A stretch of 29,158 bases of DNA from a virus: IMG/VR virus record IMGVR_UViG_3300045257_000097, positions 1-29,158 of that record, one strand, 5' to 3'. The notes beneath the pieces were generated by a model. The model searched no databases. It was given only the letters and a program-made list of their open reading frames with translations, and was not told the origin of the DNA. The position numbers were made by a program, and so were the translations under genes. Shown piece after piece: positions 25,195 to 29,158 of the stretch (position 1 is the first letter of the stretch; each line of letters begins with the position of its first letter).

Positions 25195-25250
25195 GTATTC
25201 TAGGTGCTGGGTCATGTGGTTAATAATGCAACACAATGCACCTAGGATAC
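25195..25250 (+). terminator. Hairpin, probable terminator of the late rightward operon
   Basis: GTATTCTAGGTGC (25195-25207) pairs with GCACCTAGGATAC (25238-25250) over 13 bp with one wobble and a 30-nt loop. It is followed on the plus strand by TTATTTTATATATTT. The loop is long for a terminator, so another RNA role is possible. Confidence 0.5.
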
Positions 25251-25332
25251 TTATTTTATATATTTAAGTTATTAATTAATCAAGACTATATTAGTTTGAT
25301 TATTTTTTCCTCGTCATTCATATTAAGATTTA

Positions 25333-25470
25333 TTATTGTAAAAGTGAATACATTACATAAATCCAATTTAATGAGCCATGAATAATAGCCCACATAATTG
25401 ATTTATTAATTGAATAAGATATTGTAATAGCTATCACAGATCCTAGACCTAATATCTTCTCTATTTCCAT
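25333..25470 (-). CDS. Small membrane protein, 45 residues
   Basis: ATG 25470 to TAA 25333-25335 encodes a 45-residue protein with two hydrophobic stretches: GLGSVIAITISYS and SIMWAIIHGSLNWIYVMYSLL. The WAIIHG...W.YV.Y pattern is seen in many small phage and bacterial proteins of unknown function. It starts one base after the stop of the XRE regulator gene, which suggests translational coupling. No function is known. Confidence 0.6.
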   Translation of the reverse strand: MEIEKILGLGSVIAITISYSINKSIMWAIIHGSLNWIYVMYSLLQ

Positions 25471-25471
25471 C

Positions 25472-25837
25472 TCACTGACCCGCTACTAATAACTTAAGCA
25501 TTGAATTAACAGCTTGTTGATGCTTTGGATTTTGAAGTTTCATAAAGTTTCTAGAAACCTCGATACACATACGTTGATGCTGTGTTTTTGGCTCGATGTC
25601 AATCATTCTATCATAACCATCAATAAAATATGATATTGGAACTTTAAAAGCTTTTGCCACTAGTATAAGAGTACTAATTGAGATCCTATTACTGCCATCC
25701 TCATATTTTGCTATTTGTTGACTAGTAACTCCAATATGTTTAGTTAATTGTTGTCTCGACCAACCTTCACCTAATCGTAGATCATAAATCTTGCTACCTA
25801 TAACCTTTTCTATCTTGTTATCACGAGTTCTAGACAT
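25472..25837 (-). CDS. Cro/CI-type helix-turn-helix regulator
   Basis: I choose ATG 25837, with AGG upstream, giving 121 residues. The N-terminal XRE domain covers residues 12-70, with the recognition region in WSRQQLTKHIGVTSQQIAKY followed by GSNRISISTL. The C-terminal half is helical (CIEVSRNFMKLQNPKHQQAV) with no visible peptidase residues. The sequence style is like XRE proteins of Rickettsiales and other alphaproteobacteria. It is transcribed from the promoter at 26165-26193 behind two small genes, and palindromes there could be its operators. Repressor or anti-repressor roles cannot be told apart. Confidence 0.82.
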   Translation of the reverse strand: MSRTRDNKIEKVIGSKIYDLRLGEGWSRQQLTKHIGVTSQQIAKYEDGSNRISISTLILVAKAFKVPISYFIDGYDRMIDIEPKTQHQRMCIEVSRNFMKLQNPKHQQAVNSMLKLLVAGQ

Positions 25838-25841
25838 GTTA

Positions 25842-25982
25842 TTACCTATTATAAAAATTTGATTTGATGTAATCATAAGATGCAGTTTGCGTATCCGCAC
25901 TATGTGGAAGATTACTAAAAGCAACGGTTAACGTCCCCCATATTATTAGGAATGTTAAGAATATTATTGATTTGTTTTTCAT
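25842..25982 (-). CDS. Small exported or membrane-anchored protein, 46 residues
   Basis: ATG 25982 to TAA 25842-25844. The protein begins MKNKSIIFLTFLIIWGTLTVAF, a signal-like or single-span segment, followed by a short polar tail with PHSADTQTASYDY. AGAG lies upstream of the ATG. It ends four bases before the regulator gene and shares its promoter. The function is unknown. Confidence 0.5.
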   Translation of the reverse strand: MKNKSIIFLTFLIIWGTLTVAFSNLPHSADTQTASYDYIKSNFYNR

Positions 25983-26000
25983 GATTTTTCTCTTTTTTTA

Positions 26001-26132
26001 TTAATTTCGTATGTTCTTTTTTATCATACATAGAGTAGCAATATTAAATAACTTTCTTTCGTTTTCTAAGATCTTTAGCAACTCATTTATGATTTCTTCT
26101 TCTTTATATTCGTTTATAAACTTAACTATCAT
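26001..26132 (-). CDS. Small charged helical protein, 43 residues
   Basis: ATG 26132 to TAA 26001-26003. The product (INEYKEEEIINELLKILENE then KLFNIATL) is an acidic and basic helix with regular Leu/Ile. AGGTG lies just before the ATG. It is the first gene after the strong promoter, so it may be a regulatory peptide. The evidence is position and codon pattern only. Confidence 0.5.
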   Translation of the reverse strand: MIVKFINEYKEEEIINELLKILENERKLFNIATLCMIKKNIRN

Positions 26133-26150
26133 TTTACACCTATTTATAAA

Positions 26151-26195
26151 TTAGTTGTAAACTAAGCATAATTTGTAACTAACAAGTTGTCAAAT
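26151..26195 (-). promoter_or_regulatory. Near-consensus promoter with two overlapping palindromes (candidate operators)
   Basis: On the minus strand TTGACA (26193-26188) is followed after exactly 17 bp by TATGCT (26170-26165). A perfect palindrome TTAGTT-GTA-AACTAA (26151-26165) lies at the start point. A second, imperfect inverted repeat, ATTTGTAACT at 26171-26180 against AGTTGTCAAAT at 26185-26195, fills the spacer and -35 box. Such placement is typical for phage repressor operators, most simply for the XRE protein of the same operon. Confidence 0.65.
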
Positions 26196-26210
26196 TAAAA
26201 AATAAAATTT

Positions 26211-26663
26211 TTACAAAATCGCAGAATTTGAAATTTTTAAATTTATCATTTCTAAATCTTCGCTATTCCATAGCTTTTGTTCTAGCATTCTCAAAGCCCT
26301 TGTTTCCCTTGGTTCTCTTCTGTCACAAAACAATCTTTCAGAGGCTAATTTAAATCTTTCATTATTAACATCATCTAGATTTGATGGGCTAGGTTGTATA
26401 TGTTTGCTATGAAAATAACTAATTAAGGCGCATAGCTTGTTTTTTGGCAATTCAATTTTTAGATGTTTATTTAATTCATCACATATTGTATTAAGATCAC
26501 TAAGTAACAAGTAATGGGCTATATCCGAAGTAATAGACTTGGTAGAAGAACCGGCTTTAATTAAATGGTTGTAGCCTATTATCCCTTGCTTCACTTCTGT
26601 AAATAACTTTGTTGAACTCATTACAAAGTTTCTTGTCTCGTTGCTAATAGTAAAGTTTTTCAT
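26211..26663 (-). CDS. Unknown 150-residue helical protein
   Basis: The ATG follows a clear AAGGAAAT site. The product is mixed helical, with LLLSDLNTICDELNKHLKIE and a basic/acidic region RREPRETRALRMLEQKLW. It has no signal peptide, membrane segment or known motif. It is separated by 12 bp from the small gene before it. A regulatory or nucleic-acid-linked role is possible but not shown. Confidence 0.65.
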   Translation of the reverse strand: MKNFTISNETRNFVMSSTKLFTEVKQGIIGYNHLIKAGSSTKSITSDIAHYLLLSDLNTICDELNKHLKIELPKNKLCALISYFHSKHIQPSPSNLDDVNNERFKLASERLFCDRREPRETRALRMLEQKLWNSEDLEMINLKISNSAIL

Positions 26664-26675
26664 GAAATTTCCTTT

Positions 26676-26834
26676 TTATACACCCCTTACGAGCTTATTT
26701 TTGTTAATTTTAATTGCCTGATTTATTTCGTATACATTCTCCGCCAATTGCCAAACAACTACACATAATGTAAGTTGTAACCAAAACACAAATACTGCTA
26801 TACCTAGCGTAACTATTAAAAGAGTGTTTTTCAT
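26676..26834 (-). CDS. Small membrane protein, 52 residues
   Basis: ATG 26834 to TAA 26676-26678. One hydrophobic span (IVTLGIAVFVFWLQLTLCVVV) is followed by a polar tail with EINQAIKINKNK. The start overlaps the previous stop (ATGA) and AGGAAG lies upstream. It is part of a chain of small single-span proteins. A holin-like role or membrane-based control is possible; nothing specific is visible. Confidence 0.55.
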   Translation of the reverse strand: MKNTLLIVTLGIAVFVFWLQLTLCVVVWQLAENVYEINQAIKINKNKLVRGV

Positions 26835-26980
26835 AAGAACCAGCTTCCTATTATTTTATCTATTAACTTGCCAGTTATTGCAAATATTACAAAAAGAAAC
26901 ATACCAGTAACTATAAGACCAGCTCCAAAAAGTCCTAATTTTACAAATATTTCAATGCCAAAAATTAAAGTGTCAATCAT
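26831..26980 (-). CDS. Small membrane protein, 49 residues
   Basis: ATG 26980 to TGA 26831-26833. The sequence is almost all hydrophobic, with Gly-rich LGLFGAGLIVTGMFLFVIF and a short basic end (GKLIDKIIGSW). AGGT precedes the start. It overlaps the preceding gene by 8 bp and the next by 4 bp. Confidence 0.55.
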   Translation of the reverse strand: MIDTLIFGIEIFVKLGLFGAGLIVTGMFLFVIFAITGKLIDKIIGSWFL

Positions 26981-27119
26981 TTTTATTACCTTTAAAAATT
27001 AAATATATAATCTCTAACAAGACTAAAAATACCGTAAATATTACCGAAAAACGAAAGTCGATTAAAAAAGAAGCTATTATAAATATTAAAAAAAAATTCA
27101 GCCTCCTGTAATTATTCAT
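26973..27119 (-). CDS. Small membrane protein, 48 residues
   Basis: ATG 27119 to TGA 26973-26975. The product has a basic start (NNYRRL), two hydrophobic stretches (FFLIFIIASFLI and FSVIFTVFLVLLEIIYLIF), and the end KGNKND. It overlaps both neighbours by 8 bp. Its last codons match the end of the 27311-27517 gene, which also ends GNKND. Confidence 0.5.
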   Translation of the reverse strand: MNNYRRLNFFLIFIIASFLIDFRFSVIFTVFLVLLEIIYLIFKGNKND

Positions 27120-27318
27120 TTTTATAACTCAACTTTTCTTTAATACCTTTTAGTTCATAAATTATTTCGTCTATTTGTTCATGCTGAGATCGATGAATAC
27201 TCTTCTCCCCTCTTGCCTTGTATCGCTCCTCCATAATCTTGGAGTCATTATCTGAACATGTAAGAATGTGAAACAATGTAAAGCCGGTTAAAATCCCGAT
27301 AATTATTATATTAATCAT
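27112..27318 (-). CDS. Single-span small protein, copy 2 of a tandem pair
   Basis: This 68-residue protein has a hydrophobic N-terminal anchor (IIIIGILTGFTLFHILTC), then CSDND, and a charged helix with RYKARGEKSIH, DEIIYELKGIKEK. It is a paralogue of the gene just upstream. The Cys after the anchor recalls a lipobox, but the preceding residue is Thr, so lipidation is doubtful. It is not a recognised family. Confidence 0.65.
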   Translation of the reverse strand: MINIIIIGILTGFTLFHILTCSDNDSKIMEERYKARGEKSIHRSQHEQIDEIIYELKGIKEKLSYKNE

Positions 27319-27517
27319 TTTTATTACCCATCTTTTTATTAAGAACTTTTAGCTCGTGAATTATTTCATCCATTTGTTCTGAATTATATTTATGAATATA
27401 TTTCTCACCCCTTGAATTATATCTTGATTCTCTTTGTATATCCTCATTATCCGAACATGATTTAATGCTTATTAATACAATCGTAGTAAATACTATTGTA
27501 ATTATTGTATTAATCAT
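27311..27517 (-). CDS. Single-span small protein, copy 1 of a tandem pair
   Basis: This 68-residue protein shares the layout of the next gene: anchor (IITIVFTTIVLISIKSC), CSDNE, RYNSRGEKYIH, and DEIIHELKVLNKK. Conserved positions are CSDN, RY..RGEK.IH and DEII.ELK. It begins directly after the helicase stop and overlaps its paralogue by 8 bp. The charged helix could make a coiled-coil contact in the cytoplasm. Function unknown. Confidence 0.65.
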   Translation of the reverse strand: MINTIITIVFTTIVLISIKSCSDNEDIQRESRYNSRGEKYIHKYNSEQMDEIIHELKVLNKKMGNKND

Positions 27518-28846
27518 TTAAGCTACCTCTTTTTCTTTTATATGCATTGCCAGGCTATCTAACAATACTTTTTGGTTAATATCCTTATTATTTAGAGCTT
27601 TCATAACCTCTTCATCTATACCTCCTTTAGCTACTATATGATTTATTACAACAGAACGTTGTTGACCCTGTCTATGAAGCCTTGCGTTAAACTGCAGGTA
27701 ATCCTCTAAGTTCCATGTTAAACCAAACCAAACTATAAGTCGTCCACCAGCTTGAAGATTTAAGCCCTTACCAGCACTTACTGGGTGACATAACAACATC
27801 TTGATTTCTCCTTTGTTCCACCGCTCAACGGCGTCACTACCAGAAGTAAATATATGAGCGTCCTTAAACCTTTCTTTAAGACGCTTTAAATCACTTTTAA
27901 AGTTATAAGCTACTAGTATATTCTCATTAGGATTATCACTTATAATACCTTCTAAAGCGTCTAATTTAGCATTGTGAACTTCTATGATATTCTTATCTTC
28001 ATCGTAGATAGCCCCATTACAAAACTGTAATAACTTACCAGCCAATGTAGCAGCATTAGAAGTGGTTATTTCTGTAGCATTGATGTTGGTTACAAACTTT
28101 TGTTCTAGCTCCTTATACTCCTTAGATTTATTTATTGTTACATAGGTTATTAAATCTATACGCTCAGGGATCTCAAGATAATCCTTAGCACTCATGGACA
28201 ATGTTATATCCTTTATTGCATCAAGTATTTCGCTAGGATTACGAGGCGTAAATTTATAACCCATAAAATCTGAATAAAAGTATTTTTCCTTGTAAGCAGT
28301 CATTGTCTTACCCAGTCTTTCGCCGCCATCTATTAAATACATTTGCGTCCATATATCTAACAGTCCATTAGGAGATGGTGTGCCAGTAAGTTCAACTAAA
28401 TAGTCATACTTCATTTTCTTTGAAGCTCTAAATCTCTTAGATGATTGGTTTTTAAAGCTAGAAGACTCATCAATAATAACCATGTCGAACGACGCTCTTC
28501 TTTTGGATAACCAAACCACATTTTCCCTATTGACCACATACACATCAACTTTAACATCTAAAGCATTAGATCTTTGCTTATCAGTTCCAAGAACTAAAGA
28601 AAAAGTAATACTGTTTAAGCCACTCCACTTTTTAGCTTCATTATGCCACACGTTATAAGCTATGTGTAATGGAGCTATTATAAGTACCGACTCGATCTTT
28701 TTTTCTTTAAGTAATAGGTATATAGATACTAAGCTTATGGCCGTCTTACCCATACCCATATCCAAGAACAAAGCGACTTTCTTTTTGGTAATAATGAATT
28801 TAACAGCATTCTTTTGGTACTCGTAAAGAGTTAGTTTATTACTCAT
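27518..28846 (-). CDS. SNF2-family helicase/ATPase
   Basis: I choose ATG 28846 (overlap ATGAGTAA with the preceding stop), giving 442 residues; upstream in-frame ATGs would add ten at most. Motifs: DMGMGKT (29-35), DESS (126-129), TGTPSPN (154-160), AGKGLNLQAG (358-367), and ARLHRQGQ (388-395). These define a SNF2-type superfamily 2 ATPase, a compact phage type without accessory domains or nuclease. It probably moves along or remodels double-stranded DNA in phage replication or recombination. It sits downstream of a coiled-coil protein and upstream of the small membrane chain. Confidence 0.88.
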   Translation of the reverse strand: MSNKLTLYEYQKNAVKFIITKKKVALFLDMGMGKTAISLVSIYLLLKEKKIESVLIIAPLHIAYNVWHNEAKKWSGLNSITFSLVLGTDKQRSNALDVKVDVYVVNRENVVWLSKRRASFDMVIIDESSSFKNQSSKRFRASKKMKYDYLVELTGTPSPNGLLDIWTQMYLIDGGERLGKTMTAYKEKYFYSDFMGYKFTPRNPSEILDAIKDITLSMSAKDYLEIPERIDLITYVTINKSKEYKELEQKFVTNINATEITTSNAATLAGKLLQFCNGAIYDEDKNIIEVHNAKLDALEGIISDNPNENILVAYNFKSDLKRLKERFKDAHIFTSGSDAVERWNKGEIKMLLCHPVSAGKGLNLQAGGRLIVWFGLTWNLEDYLQFNARLHRQGQQRSVVINHIVAKGGIDEEVMKALNNKDINQKVLLDSLAMHIKEKEVA

Positions 28847-29158
28847 CGTCTTCGTAACATTCGTCATAAATATCATTTTCTTTTATATCGTTTAAAAAAA
28901 GTTGTAACTTTTCTATTCTTTCTCTTTTTTTCTCTAAGCTTTTAACGATATTGCCTATATATATATTCATATACTCAAGCTTTTTTGTTCCCTCATAATA
29001 CTCCCCTTCCATCATATCTTTTGAAGATTTTAACAATTCTTTAGTACTTCCTTTGAGATAATAAGCCTGGAGTTCAATTTCTAACTTTGTTTCAAAACAC
29101 TGATATACAAAATTTGCTTTCATATTCAAGTATTTTGCTCTTTTTTCTTTGTATTCTT
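28839..29158 (-). CDS. Coiled-coil protein, possibly cut by the window edge
   Basis: The frame ends at TAA 28839-28841. It stays open to the right edge of the window. Possible starts are TTG 29129 and ATG 29123 (95-97 residues), but no strong ribosome binding site favours them, so the gene may extend further. The protein is helical and charged (KSLEKKRERIEKLQLFLNDIKE) with an acidic end (DECYEDDE). It overlaps the helicase start by 8 bp, which suggests joint expression. No family is recognised. Confidence 0.55.
   Translation of the reverse strand, partial: EYKEKRAKYLNMKANFVYQCFETKLEIELQAYYLKGSTKELLKSSKDMMEGEYYEGTKKLEYMNIYIGNIVKSLEKKRERIEKLQLFLNDIKENDIYDECYEDDE

Noticed and set aside
1-29158. 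CRISPR array, insertion sequence, rRNA or integrase
   Set aside because: No regularly spaced identical repeats, transposase or integrase motifs, or rRNA sequence were seen on either strand.

Overview
The window is an AT-rich stretch (about one third G+C by eye) holding most of the virion-assembly half of a contractile-tailed (myovirus) phage or prophage, followed by a leftward block of control, small-membrane-protein and helicase genes. No terminase, integrase, lysis enzyme or DNA polymerase is visible, so both ends of the element lie outside. The host is probably a Gram-negative intracellular alphaproteobacterium, most likely a Rickettsiales member. Three things suggest this: an outer-membrane beta-barrel cargo gene resembling the Rickettsia Adr1/Adr2 surface antigens, a Cro/CI regulator of the kind common in Rickettsiales, and a small HD alarmone-hydrolase-like gene of a type also found in Rickettsiales mobile elements. 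This host assignment is inference from remembered family sequences.

Layout. 1-1455: end of an unknown gene, an HD-domain hydrolase, then 573 bp without a gene that contains a promoter-like site and a run of hairpins. 1456-7832 (+): portal, a collagen-like fibre protein, an 822-residue repeat-rich fibre protein, a small coiled-coil protein and the Mu F-like head protein. 7827-8474 (-): the outer-membrane protein, which looks like lysogenic-conversion cargo. 8610-13831 (+): prohead protease/scaffold, three tandem decoration-like proteins, major capsid protein and connector/neck/terminator proteins. 13841-17534 (+): sheath, tube, a tail-assembly chaperone pair joined by a -1 ribosomal frameshift, and tape measure. 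17538-25151 (+): Dit-like protein, baseplate plug, hub, spike, gp25-like wedge, baseplate J, gpI-like protein and tail-fibre proteins. 25160-25250: back-to-back terminators between the converging transcription units. 25333-29158 (-): small membrane proteins, an XRE regulator with a near-consensus promoter and overlapping palindromes, an unknown 150-residue protein, five more small single-span proteins in an overlapping chain, a SNF2-type helicase and a coiled-coil protein cut by the window edge.

How it works together. The rightward genes follow the usual head, neck, tail, baseplate, fibre order of this myovirus type (DUF1073 portal, DUF2213, DUF2190, DUF2184, DUF4054, DUF3383, DUF3277). Two things interrupt that order: a fibre cassette of about 4 kb between portal and Mu F-like genes, and the outer-membrane gene on the opposite strand. 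The best-supported special feature is the frameshift signal at 15681-15746. It has a slippery run, a two-part hairpin and an open -1 frame encoding a typical chaperone extension. The most novel candidates are the Adr-like cargo gene, the alarmone-hydrolase-like gene, the fibre cassette inside the head module, and the structured non-coding region upstream of the portal.
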